Source: Paenibacillus sp. LS1 (lineage in GTDB: Bacteria; Bacillota; Bacilli; Paenibacillales; Paenibacillaceae). From it: DNA of 64,000 nt. The stretch is taken from assembly GCF_026013365.1 (NCBI RefSeq), contig NZ_JAPDOE010000001.1, forward strand, positions 1,488,001 to 1,552,000. Reading direction: 5' to 3'. Both the position numbers and the translations under genes were made by a program. This document shows positions 1 to 8,189 of the stretch, piece after piece (position 1 is the first letter of the stretch; each line of letters opens with the position of its first letter). The notes beneath the pieces are model-generated. The model ran no database searches. It was not told the origin of the DNA and saw only the letters and a program-made list of their open reading frames with translations.

Positions 1-467
1 CCTTCTCCTTTTTTGTAAGAGAGTACGTAGATCAGAAATGCAGCAAAACCGGAACCGATCAGGGCCAGAATTGGCAAAAGAAATACCGGTGCTGCTGTCG
101 TTGTCGGGAAAAAGGAAACGAATAACATGACGACCAGTCCAGCACCTGCATTAATCCCGAGGATACCCGGATCTGCCAGCGCATTGCGGGATACCCCTTG
201 CAAAATACAACCAGATAACGCAAGTCCGGCCCCGACCAGCACCGAAATCACGATACGTGGCAGACGGAATTCAAACAGGATCAATTCCTGCTTCGCCGTG
301 CCTCCGCCAAACAAGGTACGCATCACCTCAAGCGGCGAAAGCTTGGTAAAACCTGTGTTCATGCTCACCACAAAAGCCGTAATAATTAATAGGCCAAGCA
401 CAATGAGGACAATCGTGCTCTCGGCTCTCTTTTTGCGCTCTGCTCCAACTATTGTTGAGGATTCCAT
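1..467 (-). CDS. FecCD-family iron-siderophore ABC permease, second subunit (3' end outside window)
   Basis: Only the first 155 codons are inside the window. The protein begins MESSTIVGAE, has a first membrane segment within about residues 18-38, and then shows the family hallmarks LPRIVISVLVGAGLALSG and SRNALADPGILGINAGAG. These mark the BtuC/FecCD permeases that carry ferric siderophores or related metal chelates across the membrane. The ATG at 467 lies two bases after the stop of the upstream permease (470-1525), so the two are co-transcribed and probably form a heterodimer. The ATPase and binding protein are not visible and may lie beyond the window edge or elsewhere. The substrate cannot be told from sequence. 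Confidence 0.9.
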   Translation of the reverse strand, partial: MESSTIVGAERKKRAESTIVLIVLGLLIITAFVVSMNTGFTKLSPLEVMRTLFGGGTAKQELILFEFRLPRIVISVLVGAGLALSGCILQGVSRNALADPGILGINAGAGLVVMLFVSFFPTTTAAPVFLLPILALIGSGFAAFLIYVLSYKKGE

Positions 468-469
468 CG

Positions 470-1525
470 TTACAGAGTCCTCCTTTCTTTACGCGCCAGA
501 TACAGGAAGAACGGTACCCCGATGAGGGCAACCAATGCGCCAATTGGCGTCTCGTACGGCGGGTTGATCATACGTGCAGCCAGATCCGCAAATACAAGTA
601 ACAGACTGCCCATTACAGCGGAGCATGGAATAATCCAACGATAATCCACCCCAACTATTTTTCGCGTAAGATGGGGAATAATGAGTCCAACAAAACCAAC
701 CGCACCTACGACGGACACAGCTGTACCCGCGAGGATCAGTACAACAATCAGGCCCACGAGCTTGATCAGCCCGGTACGTTGGCCCAAGCCAACGGCAATA
801 TCTTCTCCGAGGCTAAGCAGCGTAATGGAACGGGAGATGAGAAGACCTGCAATCAGTGCAGCGAGTACCCATGGGAACATGACCTCCAGTTGAGACCACT
901 TCGTTCCGGCTACACCACCGGCTGTCCAGAAAGCCAAATCTTGTCCAATTCTGAAGTACAATGCAATCCCTTCACTGAGTGCTGACAGCATCGCTGATAC
1001 AGCTGCACCTGCAAGCACAAGGCGTAGAGGTGTAAGGCCCGATTTGGAAGCTGCACCAAAACCATACACCAGCAGAACACCAAGCCCTGCTCCAATGAAG
1101 GAATACATAATGATGTACATAAACGGCAAGCCCGGGAAAAAGGCAAAACAGATCGCAAGCGCAAATCCAGCGCCCGCATTCAGGCCAAGCAGACCGGAAT
1201 CGGCCAGCGGGTTACGGGTCATGCCTTGCATGATCGCACCAGCTACAGCGAAGCATGCACCGACCATCGCCCCACCAAGAATACGTGGCAAGCGAATCTC
1301 CCATATGATCTGATGCGGAGTCAGCTCAGGATTGAAGTCGAAGATGGCCTTCCAGACGACACCAAGCTTAATATCAGCAGCGCCAAAAGAAATGGACAAT
1401 GCCATACCCAGAGCGAGTAATAAAATTCCCCCTGTAAGAATAAGTGTGGCTGCCCATGGACGAGTGTGTATCTTCGCTGTGGGTGATTCCGGATTATGAT
1501 TTGCTGGTGAAGCTTTTGAACTCAT
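470..1525 (-). CDS. FecCD-family iron-siderophore ABC permease, first subunit
   Basis: A 351-residue polytopic membrane protein of the BtuC/FecCD family. It has a short basic-polar N-terminus, a first membrane helix at about residues 25-50, then LPRILGGAMVGACFAVAG, the signature TRNPLADSGLLGLNAGAG, and near the C-terminus VGFVGLIIPHLTR, the loop that contacts the ATPase. Length matches the family (about 330-350). It should form the channel of a ferric-siderophore importer together with the permease starting at 467. A GA-rich ribosome site precedes the ATG at 1525. A Fur-type operator at 1606-1620 lies about 80 bases upstream, so repression by iron-loaded Fur is likely. Confidence 0.94.
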   Translation of the reverse strand: MSSKASPANHNPESPTAKIHTRPWAATLILTGGILLLALGMALSISFGAADIKLGVVWKAIFDFNPELTPHQIIWEIRLPRILGGAMVGACFAVAGAIMQGMTRNPLADSGLLGLNAGAGFALAICFAFFPGLPFMYIIMYSFIGAGLGVLLVYGFGAASKSGLTPLRLVLAGAAVSAMLSALSEGIALYFRIGQDLAFWTAGGVAGTKWSQLEVMFPWVLAALIAGLLISRSITLLSLGEDIAVGLGQRTGLIKLVGLIVVLILAGTAVSVVGAVGFVGLIIPHLTRKIVGVDYRWIIPCSAVMGSLLLVFADLAARMINPPYETPIGALVALIGVPFFLYLARKERRTL

Positions 1526-1605
1526 ACGCGCCCACCCTCGTTATGAGTAGAGCTGTTTGAACCTATGTACATAACAATCACCTCTCTATAAATACCGAAC
1601 TTTAA

Positions 1606-1620
1606 TGATATTGATTCTCA
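1606..1620. promoter_or_regulatory. Fur box upstream of siderophore permease genes
   Basis: The 15 bases TGATATTGATTCTCA match the 7-1-7 Fur consensus TGATAATNATTATCA at 12 of 14 defined positions. The site sits about 80 bases upstream of the first permease gene, where a repressor would cover the promoter. That the target operon is an iron-siderophore transporter supports the assignment. Confidence 0.75.
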
Positions 1621-1716
1621 TTCCCATAGACCATTGTAAGTGAATCCACGGTCTCTGGCAATGGACAAATGGGACATGTTTATTGCATATATGAAGATTT
1701 GCACACAATTTTGCAC

Positions 1717-1759
1717 GTAAAAAGGCTATGCAGGAGCCAAAAAGCTCGAACACAGCCTT
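1717..1759 (-). terminator. Rho-independent terminator after the glycerophosphodiesterase gene
   Basis: On the minus strand AAGGCTGTG pairs with CATAGCCTT (one mismatch) around an inner GAGC/GCTC stem, and the hairpin is followed by a short T-run. It lies 40 bases past the stop of the gene at 1800-2537. Confidence 0.65.
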
Positions 1760-1799
1760 GTCATTGTATATGTAGAACACCTTTAAAACACAGAATCAA

Positions 1800-2537
1800 T
1801 TAACGGGTATGTACCGTAATTAAGGATGCCAGGACATCAGGAACATCGGTAATGATTCCTTGTACACCCATGTCAATCATAGCCTGCATCTCGGCAGGAT
1901 CATTCACCGTAAATGGATAGGTAACAACACCCTGCGCCAGTGCTGCGGCAACGTCTTCGTGTGTAACTGCCAGCTTGTAGGGATGGAGGCCGGAAGCTTC
2001 AAGTTTGACGGCATAGTCATAGGGACGATACAACTTTTCCATATATAGAAGCGCTGTACGAATCTCCGGGGCAAGACGCTTGCACCTTACCAGCGAAGCA
2101 TGATTGAAACTGGACAGAACGACCTGTTGCTCCAACTTCCAGTCTCGGATCGTCTGTACAATCTTCTCTTCCATTCCCTTGTAACTCACAATACCATTTT
2201 TCAACTCCAGATTAAGCAAGGTTCCTTTTCCCTGTACGAGCCTGAATAACTCCTCCAGAGAAGGAATAGGTTCCCCGGCAAAATCGTTGTGAAACCAGGA
2301 CCCAGCATCATATGTGCGCAATTGATCATAAGTTATATCCTTAACCCATCCCTCTGCACCCGCAGTCCGGCTTAATGTCTCATCATGGATCAGCACCAAT
2401 CGGCCATCACTCGTCATCTGCACATCGGTTTCAATGCCTGTCGCTCCAAGCTCCAGGCTACGTTCAAAAGCAATCATCGTATTCTCCGGGCATACGGCAG
2501 ATGCACCGCGATGGGCAATAATTTCAACGTTCCTCAT
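1800..2537 (-). CDS. Glycerophosphodiester phosphodiesterase (GDPD family)
   Basis: A 245-residue cytoplasmic enzyme of the GDPD/UgpQ type, which hydrolyses deacylated phospholipids (glycerophosphodiesters) to glycerol-3-phosphate and an alcohol. The active site is complete: His9-Arg10 in AHRGAS, Glu36 and Asp38 in GIETDVQ, and His51 in LIHDET. The C-terminal part ends in the usual VNDPAEMQAMIDMGVQGI(I)TD barrel strand. No signal peptide is seen, so it is of the cytoplasmic short type and not the secreted GlpQ type. The start at 2537 is chosen because AGGAGG lies seven bases upstream; an ATG at 2558 has no such site. It is a single-gene unit with its own terminator. Confidence 0.9.
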   Translation of the reverse strand: MRNVEIIAHRGASAVCPENTMIAFERSLELGATGIETDVQMTSDGRLVLIHDETLSRTAGAEGWVKDITYDQLRTYDAGSWFHNDFAGEPIPSLEELFRLVQGKGTLLNLELKNGIVSYKGMEEKIVQTIRDWKLEQQVVLSSFNHASLVRCKRLAPEIRTALLYMEKLYRPYDYAVKLEASGLHPYKLAVTHEDVAAALAQGVVTYPFTVNDPAEMQAMIDMGVQGIITDVPDVLASLITVHTR

Positions 2538-2772
2538 TCCAGCGCCTCCTGCGTTCAACGTTAACTCTATGATCTACACTATAAACACCGTTTGTTAGAC
2601 CTGTATTAACAGAGCGTTTAATTGGTTGTTTACTTAGCCAATACATGCGGTATGGTTGAACATCCAACGGGCTGGGGATTCACTCATTTTTGCGAACTCA
2701 ATCTGAAAATCGACATAATATAGTATGAACGAACGATGGAAGCACTGCACTCCGTTATAAGGAGGTTGACTA

Positions 2773-3039
2773 TTGAATCCCTCAAAGAAAAAATCGACAC
2801 CTACGCGTCCTCGCACATCCCAGTTACAGTCGGCTTCCAGGCTTTCCAGATCATCTGTCCATATCAAAAGCAAATCCGGCAAGACGGCTAATCAGCGTTC
2901 CTTTAACTCCAGTTCACCCAACACACTGGATCAGCTGGCTATTGTTGCAGCTATACTTTCCTTAATTGCAGCCGCCATCGGGCTATATATCGCCTGGAAA
3001 TCGTTAAGTAATCCGGATCAAACTGCTGTTGTGGTGTAA
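2773..3039 (+). CDS. Small basic single-pass membrane protein, function unknown
   Basis: An 88-residue protein read from a TTG start at 2773, with a perfect AAGGAGG seven bases upstream. Residues 1-50 are rich in Ser, Lys, Arg and Thr and look disordered. Residues 53-75 (LAIVAAILSLIAAAIGLYIA) form one hydrophobic segment, followed by a short polar tail. This is a tail-anchored-like layout: a long basic cytoplasmic region and a C-terminal membrane anchor. I do not recognise a family. It is monocistronic and ends at a terminator at 3078-3116. Confidence 0.65.
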   Translation: MNPSKKKSTPTRPRTSQLQSASRLSRSSVHIKSKSGKTANQRSFNSSSPNTLDQLAIVAAILSLIAAAIGLYIAWKSLSNPDQTAVVV

Positions 3040-3077
3040 GCTGCTTGATACGCAGCTATTGGCTCAGGAGGCTCTCT

Positions 3078-3116
3078 CCTGCTTCTGACCTTTTTCAGGG
3101 GCAGGTTTTTGCTTTT
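3078..3116 (+). terminator. Terminator after the small membrane protein gene
   Basis: CCTGC pairs with GCAGG and an inner CTGA pairs with TCAG; TTTTT and a second T-run follow. A separate hairpin CAGGAG/CTCCTG lies just before it. Confidence 0.65.
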
Positions 3117-3166
3117 TCAATCGCTACTTGTGTGTTCTGAAAACGTCAAAAAACCGTTCCCCTGAA

Positions 3167-3186
3167 ACGCCGGCATGTACCGGCGT
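3167..3186. other. Perfect GC-rich stem-loop downstream of YjcZ-like gene
   Basis: ACGCCGG and CCGGCGT form a seven-base-pair stem with a six-base loop. It lies 75 bases after the YjcZ-like stop on the minus strand. No long T-run follows directly, so it may be only a weak terminator. Confidence 0.4.
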
Positions 3187-3261
3187 CTCTTTGGAAAGGT
3201 CATTTTGTATTCGGGCGGCTGCCTCTGCAGCACTACCCCTCATCTCGGAATATGGACCGAA

Positions 3262-3390
3262 TTACAGAATGAATGTGCGAGAAATGATAACCAACAGAAT
3301 GAACAACACCAGAATTGCGCCTGTCGATGTCCATGCTCCACCACTGAAGCCTCCGCCGTATCCGTAACCTGTGCCTTTGAGTTCGCTCAT
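3262..3390 (-). CDS. YjcZ-family mini-protein (sporulation-associated)
   Basis: A 42-residue protein beginning MSELKGTGYGYGGGFSGG, then AWTSTGAILVLFILLVII and a short RTFIL tail. The Gly/Tyr-rich N-terminus followed by one hydrophobic helix ending in ILVLFILLVII is the pattern of the YjcZ/YtpI-like tiny sporulation proteins, which are often annotated only by similarity. A GAGGGGAG ribosome site precedes the ATG at 3390. A close paralogue lies at 17151-17267 with the same GWTST/AWTST-x-AILVLFILLVII core. Its role is unknown; a spore membrane or coat location is inferred from the family. Confidence 0.8.
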   Translation of the reverse strand: MSELKGTGYGYGGGFSGGAWTSTGAILVLFILLVIISRTFIL

Positions 3391-3510
3391 GAGTGACACT
3401 CCCCTCTTCACTAAAGTACACTATAGACTATGTCCGATAGCGCAACTTGCTTGGGCAGATCGAAAATTCTCCTCAGAAGCGATTGGTTACAAGCCTCTAT
3501 TCTTATACAC

Positions 3511-4095
3511 TCATTGCCCGTTCAGCTGTGACCACTTCTGGGTCAACTCTGCTGGAATATAGGATGACATCTGGCCTAGCAGTTCAGCCGGATCGGATTC
3601 CAGACTCCACAGACTAAGATGTGACGTGTTGGAGAACCCTTCCTGTACACTATGCTCTACCATCTTCATCAGCGGGCCATAATATCCGTTGACATTCAAT
3701 AAGCCGACAGGCTTGCGATGAATTCCGATCTGTGCCCAGCACAGTACCTCAAATAGTTCTTCAAATGTACCCATGCCGCCGGGAAGTGCAATGAATCCAT
3801 CGGATAATTCTGCCATCGTAGCCTTCCGTTCATGCATGGTTCCCACTTCAATCAGCTGTGTAAGCCCTCCATGGACAACCTCACCCCGGAACAATCCGGT
3901 AGGCATGACACCGATCACTTCTCCACCTTGCTTCAGAGCCGCATCGGCAACTGCGCCCATTAAGCCCATGCAAGAACCACCATAAACGAGTGCATATCCT
4001 CTATCGGCAATCTGTTTGCCCAGTTGAACAGCCTTCTCTGTATAATCGGGGTGATTTCCCGGATTGGAGCCTGCAAAAACAGCTATACGTTTCAT
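3511..4095 (-). CDS. LOG-family (TIGR00730) nucleoside 5'-monophosphate phosphoribohydrolase
   Basis: A 194-residue protein of the lysine-decarboxylase-like Rossmann fold. The diagnostic motif [10 protein letters not shown] spans residues 105-114, with the family's MHERK at about 87-91 and [15 protein letters not shown] near residues 39-53. Members cleave the N-glycosidic bond of nucleotides, for example cytokinin riboside monophosphates to free cytokinin; the bacterial substrate is usually untested. They are often mis-named lysine decarboxylase. Length is typical (about 190). It is monocistronic; the region upstream holds a palindromic repeat at 4128-4304. Confidence 0.9.
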   Translation of the reverse strand: MKRIAVFAGSNPGNHPDYTEKAVQLGKQIADRGYALVYGGSCMGLMGAVADAALKQGGEVIGVMPTGLFRGEVVHGGLTQLIEVGTMHERKATMAELSDGFIALPGGMGTFEELFEVLCWAQIGIHRKPVGLLNVNGYYGPLMKMVEHSVQEGFSNTSHLSLWSLESDPAELLGQMSSYIPAELTQKWSQLNGQ

Positions 4096-4127
4096 AGGGT
4101 TTCACTCCTTCTCATGATCTATTTAGA

Positions 4128-4304
4128 TTGAACTAAAGAATATTTACACTTGCCACTTCGATGACAGAACAACCTTCCGATCGCTGTTATCCCCAGATTT
4201 TTTGATTCAATTTTACAAAGGTGAAAATCTGTTGATAAAGGCGAACGCTTCGCTTCTTCAGGTTATTTCTGCCCTCTACGTTCTCGTGTAAATGTTTAGT
4301 TCAA
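4128..4304. repeat. Long palindromic MITE-like repeat, copy 1
   Basis: A 177-base element. Its ends are inverted copies of TTGAACTAAA...ATTTACAC. Inside, CAGAACAACCT faces AGGTTATTTCTG, and TTATCCCCAGATTTT faces AAAATCTGTTGATAA, so the element can fold almost along its full length. Copies with the same cores (ATCGCTGTTATCCCC and GGCGAACGCTT) lie at 11565-11777 and 34924-35098. It codes for nothing and fills much of the gene-free stretch 4096-4515. I see no clear target-site duplication. Confidence 0.8.
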
Positions 4305-4371
4305 TTTTCTATTTTAATAGTATACAACAGGAATGTAATGGGTATGTACAACAGGTTAACAAACAAATGGA

Positions 4372-4406
4372 CAAAAAAATGCCCGGCCGTTTGCAGCCGG
4401 CCGGGC
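4372..4406 (-). terminator. Strong GC-rich terminator
   Basis: CCCGGCCGGC/GGCCGGGC stem followed on the minus strand by ATTTTTTTG. It ends the ung-to-hypothetical transcription unit, about 110 bases after the stop at 4516. Confidence 0.85.
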
Positions 4407-4515
4407 TCCCATTTCAATACACATCAATTTAGAAGGGGTTGTTATTACCTAATATACAGACCGAACATTAAATCCGTATGATCTTTGCATGAAATGAATA
4501 TTAAATCTTCGTGTA

Positions 4516-4935
4516 CTAACGTATCCCACGGCGTGAGCGTACGACAAACATATGCTTGTCTTTACGCAGAACCCGGCCATCTGCAAGTTCGACCTGATCT
4601 TCATCATGACGCAGAATCGTCGTGGATAAAGCTACAATTTTGGCCCGGCGCCAGATCATAACCTGTGACTTGAAATAGATGGCATTTTCGAACTGAATCG
4701 CCTTTTTCATCACATATCCAACCTTGTGTACTTCAGAACGTGCTTTCTTTAAGGGAAGACTCTCTTCGGGAAGAGGTCTGATCATTGCGATATTGTCAAA
4801 CGACACCTTAATTCGTTTGGGTCCGATTCGTACACATTCCGCTTCTTCATCCCACTCGACCAGCGTTCCCTTCAGTGGCTCCCGTATGCCTGTTGCACGA
4901 TATACCGCTACTTTTCGTCCTATCCAATGTCGCAA
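4516..4935 (-). CDS. Conserved hypothetical protein downstream of ung
   Basis: Read as 139 residues from a TTG at 4935, because GGAGGTGA stands eight bases upstream; an in-frame ATG at 4950 has no such site, and an upstream ATG at 4989 would overlap ung. The protein starts LRHWIGRKVAVYR and continues with alternating hydrophobic and charged strands (LKGTLVEWDEEAECVRIG, IKVSFDNIAMIRPLP), suggesting a small beta-barrel, then a basic C-terminus (VVRSRRGIR). No signal peptide or membrane segment. I do not recognise the family. It follows ung with a 19-base gap and shares its terminator, so it is probably co-transcribed with the DNA repair enzyme. Confidence 0.65.
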   Translation of the reverse strand: MRHWIGRKVAVYRATGIREPLKGTLVEWDEEAECVRIGPKRIKVSFDNIAMIRPLPEESLPLKKARSEVHKVGYVMKKAIQFENAIYFKSQVMIWRRAKIVALSTTILRHDEDQVELADGRVLRKDKHMFVVRSRRGIR

Positions 4936-4954
4936 TGTTCTCACCTCCATCTGT

Positions 4955-5623
4955 CTAGTTTTCAGGTATCTTCCAATCGATCGGTTCAATACCTTTGGAG
5001 GTCAAGAAGTCATGGGCTTTGGAAAAGGGACGACTGCCGAGGAATCCACGATGCGCAGCCAGCGGACTAGGATGTGTAGACTCCAGTACCAGGTGCTTGT
5101 CCCTATTGATAAATGCACCTTTCTTCTGGGCATGACTGCCCCACAGCATATATACCATCGGCTCTGAACGTTCATTCAGTGCGCGAATTACTGCATCCGT
5201 AAACGTCTGCCAGCCTAGTGCCTGATGCGAGTTAGGTTGACCTTCGCGGACCGTCAGAACAGCATTTAATAGCAGGACTCCCTGCTGTGCCCAATGGACC
5301 AAAGATCCATGATTCGGAATCGGCAGGTCCAGATCGGCGTGAAGCTCCTTATATATATTTTTCAGAGAAGGAGGTACACGTACCCCCGGTCTAACCGAAA
5401 AGCTCAATCCGTGAGCCTGACCCGCTCCGTGATAAGGGTCCTGACCAATAATAACAGCCTTAACCTGATGATACGGAGTCAGCTTCAGTGCGGAGAACAG
5501 GTCTTCTTTGGGCGGAAAGACCGTCTGCGTTTTGTACTCGGCGGCGAGGGTGTAACGAATCTTGTTGAAATATTCGGCTTCCGTCTCTTCCTGAAGCACC
5601 TTGTCCCAATCGTTTCCAAACAT
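4955..5623 (-). CDS. ung: Uracil-DNA glycosylase, family 1
   Basis: A 222-residue enzyme that removes uracil from DNA and starts base excision repair. The water-activating loop GQDPYH is at residues 60-65 (catalytic Asp62), and the minor-groove loop HPSPLAAHRGF begins at His184. Length fits bacterial Ung (about 225). The start at 5623 is preferred because AAAGGAG lies nine bases upstream; a longer reading from 5698 adds 25 residues not found in the family. It is followed by the hypothetical gene at 4516-4935. Confidence 0.96.
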   Translation of the reverse strand: MFGNDWDKVLQEETEAEYFNKIRYTLAAEYKTQTVFPPKEDLFSALKLTPYHQVKAVIIGQDPYHGAGQAHGLSFSVRPGVRVPPSLKNIYKELHADLDLPIPNHGSLVHWAQQGVLLLNAVLTVREGQPNSHQALGWQTFTDAVIRALNERSEPMVYMLWGSHAQKKGAFINRDKHLVLESTHPSPLAAHRGFLGSRPFSKAHDFLTSKGIEPIDWKIPEN

Positions 5624-5824
5624 ATGTATAGGCTCCTTTCCCCTGATGAATGCAGTTTCGTGCAGCCCAACTACTGGGCTCTTCCTTCTGAGAGCCACAT
5701 GTCATGCAACTCATAGACTATCCACCATTTTAACATAACCGGGGACAGCAGACCAGAATGGCGCATCAGGGTATAAGTTCACCTCAAAATTAACATTGTT
5801 CTTACCGCAATCCGTATACTCATC

Positions 5825-5855
5825 CGAAAAAGTCACCACGCTGTTGCGTGATGAC
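5825..5855 (-). terminator. Terminator after the PatB-like gene
   Basis: On the minus strand AGTCATCACGC pairs with GCGTGGTGACT (one wobble) around a four-base loop, followed by TTTTT. It is ten bases past the stop. Confidence 0.9.
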
Positions 5856-5864
5856 TTGATGACT

Positions 5865-7085
5865 TTATACTTGAACAGGTACTTCTTCGACTTCTTTCAC
5901 AAGCACACTGCTGATTCTTCGTAATCCTTCTTGAAGCACAGAACGGGGACAAGCCAGATTCAACCGAATACAACCCGCACCATTAGCTACAAACATATGA
6001 CCATCTTCCAGCAACACACCCGCTTGCTCCGCGAAGAATAAAGGTAGACTTACATGCTCGGGAGCATATGCCGAGATATCAATCCACGCAAGATACGTGG
6101 CATCCGGAATGTGAAAGATGGCCAGCGGCAGATACTGCTTCACATACTGTTCGACGTAGGCGAAATTGGCGTCGAGATACCCTTTTAATTGTTTCAGCCA
6201 TTCATCACCCGTTTCGTAAGCCGCTTGAGTGGCAGCGATGCTCAGCGGATTTTTGAAACCATAATGGCGTGCCTGCCAGATGTCTCGAAGTTCCTTATTC
6301 GGAATGATGACATTGGAGAACATCAGACCAGCCATGTTGAACGTTTTGCTCGGAGACATGCATGTAATAATTCGATCCGTATCCGGGAACAGCTTCGCGA
6401 GTGGCGTATGTCTCTTACCAGTCCGCAGCAGATCACAGTGAATTTCGTCTGAAATGACCCATACATTGTTCCGCAGGCAGATCTCACCCACACGTTGTAA
6501 CTCGTCGGTTGTCCAGACACGTCCAGACGGATTATGGGGGTTACAGAAAATACATACCCTTACCTTCTCATCCTTGGCCTTGGCTTCAAAATCCTCAAAA
6601 TCAATCGAGTAACGCCCCTGCTCGTTGATCATATCCGAACACACCAGTTCAAGATTGTTATGCTCCGCTGCTGACTTGAAGAAACCATAAGACGGGGTCA
6701 CGATCAGTACTTTCTCATCCGATTGACAGATATATTCCACCAATTCATACAAAGCGGGGATGATCCCGTTCGAGGTCTCCAAATGCTCCTTGGGGAAGGA
6801 CCAATCATAGTATCTCTTCATCCAATTCGAAACAGCTTCATAGTATGCCGGATCAAACACCTGGGAGTAACCCATAATTCTACGGTCCAGGCGCTCCTTA
6901 ACTGCATCCAGAATCTCGGGAGGTGTGGCGAACTCCATATCTGCAATCCACATGCGAATAAATTCTTCATCTTTGAATGGAAAAGTCATATCTTCCGTGG
7001 CGTTAAAAATATATTGACGGAAACCATCCGTATTCATGGCATTCGTTCCTGTTCGATCAATAATCTCATCAAAGTCATATTTCAT
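5865..7085 (-). CDS. MalY/PatB-family PLP-dependent C-S lyase (aminotransferase class I/II fold)
   Basis: A 406-residue fold-type I PLP enzyme. NPHNPSGRVW is at residues 182-191, SDEIHCDLL at 212-220, and the PLP lysine is Lys247 in SPSKTFNMAGL. The N-terminal KYDFDEIIDRTGTNAMNTD and the MWIADMEF motif are characteristic of the MalY/PatB cystathionine beta-lyase branch, which splits C-S bonds of cystathionine or cysteine conjugates to give pyruvate, ammonia and a thiol. The start at 7085 has GAGGAG eight bases upstream. It is divergent from an XRE regulator across a 250-base region with two dyads, which suggests local control. Confidence 0.9.
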   Translation of the reverse strand: MKYDFDEIIDRTGTNAMNTDGFRQYIFNATEDMTFPFKDEEFIRMWIADMEFATPPEILDAVKERLDRRIMGYSQVFDPAYYEAVSNWMKRYYDWSFPKEHLETSNGIIPALYELVEYICQSDEKVLIVTPSYGFFKSAAEHNNLELVCSDMINEQGRYSIDFEDFEAKAKDEKVRVCIFCNPHNPSGRVWTTDELQRVGEICLRNNVWVISDEIHCDLLRTGKRHTPLAKLFPDTDRIITCMSPSKTFNMAGLMFSNVIIPNKELRDIWQARHYGFKNPLSIAATQAAYETGDEWLKQLKGYLDANFAYVEQYVKQYLPLAIFHIPDATYLAWIDISAYAPEHVSLPLFFAEQAGVLLEDGHMFVANGAGCIRLNLACPRSVLQEGLRRISSVLVKEVEEVPVQV

Positions 7086-7163
7086 AGCTTCTGCTCCTCT
7101 ATCTGCTTTACTTTTCATTGTCGTTTCATGTCGTATTACACCTATTATTTCATGACGCAGGAA

Positions 7164-7228
7164 TTGCATCAAATGCAATACAATCTATTCTGACGAAACA
7201 AATGAAGTTTATTGTTTCTCCAGAATAG
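7164..7228. promoter_or_regulatory. Two inverted repeats in the patB-XRE divergent region (putative operators)
   Basis: TTGCAT-CAA-ATGCAA (7164-7178) is a perfect dyad. The larger dyad 7185-7228 has outer arms CTATTCTG/CAGAATAG and inner arms GAAACAA/TTGTTTC, both perfect, with two-base gaps and a ten-base centre. Both lie between the two divergent starts, where an operator for the XRE regulator would be expected. Binding is inferred, not seen. Confidence 0.5.
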
Positions 7229-7334
7229 GTATTTCGGTGAAAAAGTGATATATTTCTCATATAACATCATTTTTATGAATGACTTTCATCATTTTCACGT
7301 ACTCTCAAGAAACATTACATAAGGAGAACCGGCT

Positions 7335-8042
7335 ATGAACAATATCAATCAGGAAGTTGGCAAGAAGATACGAAACTTTCGGAAGTGGCGGGGACTGACC
7401 ATTCAACAGCTTGCGGATCAGATCTTCAAGAGCAAGGGTACGTTATCCAAATATGAGAGCGGAGATATTACACTTGATCTGGTCACGTTACATCATATTG
7501 CGAACGCGCTCAACATTCAGGTGGAGCAACTCTTATACCAGGAGCCCAGACACGCTTCTCCCCTGATGAATGCGGTGCCGTCCAGCTTTTTCAAGAACTC
7601 CACCCGCTTCTATTCCTACTTCTATGATGGGCGTAACAACAGTCTCATTCGTTGTGTCATTGACATGATGGCTCAGTCGGATGCCAACCGTTATCGCACC
7701 GTGATGTATATGAATGTGAAGGATTTTGAGAACTATCAGGAGTGCGAGAATATGTATTGGGGCCACACCGAGCATTATGATACACTCACGACTCTAATAT
7801 TGAAAAATCAGGCCACGCCGCTGGAGAATCTATATATTAATATTTTGGCGTCTTTTCAAGAATCGGAGAAAAAGTGGGGACTCATGGCGGGTGTCTCGTT
7901 CCGACCTTTCATGCCTATCGCGCTCAAAATGCTATTCTCCAGAACCCCGCTGCCTGAGAATCAGGAGTTATATAATGAATTGAAAATCTCAAAGGAAGAT
8001 CTGCGGACCCTGAAAATATACAATATGCTTGCAGTCACCTAA
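7335..8042 (+). CDS. XRE-family helix-turn-helix transcriptional regulator
   Basis: A 235-residue protein. Residues 5-62 form a Cro/CI-type HTH (VGKKIRNFRKWRGLTIQQLA, then KGTLSKYESGDITLDLVTLH). The rest (about 80-235) is a ligand or dimerisation region without a recognisable fold; it contains several Tyr/Trp-rich stretches (FYSYFYDG, NMYWGHTEHYD). This architecture resembles XRE regulators of Firmicutes that sense small metabolites. GGAGAA before the ATG at 7335 is the likely ribosome site. It is divergent from the PatB-like C-S lyase, so that enzyme is the most likely target. Confidence 0.88.
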   Translation: MNNINQEVGKKIRNFRKWRGLTIQQLADQIFKSKGTLSKYESGDITLDLVTLHHIANALNIQVEQLLYQEPRHASPLMNAVPSSFFKNSTRFYSYFYDGRNNSLIRCVIDMMAQSDANRYRTVMYMNVKDFENYQECENMYWGHTEHYDTLTTLILKNQATPLENLYINILASFQESEKKWGLMAGVSFRPFMPIALKMLFSRTPLPENQELYNELKISKEDLRTLKIYNMLAVT

Positions 8043-8098
8043 ACAACGATGCATGTCACACACTTTCATATGGGATGGAGGCAGGTCCTACCAATTAG

Positions 8099-8146
8099 AA
8101 AAGGCACTTTTATAAGCTGTTGAAACCAGCTCATAAAAGTGCCTTT
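8099..8146. terminator. Bidirectional terminator between XRE gene and M16 protease gene
   Basis: AAAGGCACTTTTAT pairs with ATAAAAGTGCCTTT, with an inner AGCTG/CAGCT stem. It lies between convergent genes and has T-rich flanks on both strands. Confidence 0.85.
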
Positions 8147-8189
8147 CGCTTTGATGCCTATTGGATCGGGGAATAAACGAGACTAACGC

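Noticed and set aside
3511..4095. Lysine decarboxylase
   Set aside because: The [10 protein letters not shown] motif belongs to the LOG phosphoribohydrolases; the older lysine-decarboxylase name is a known misannotation.
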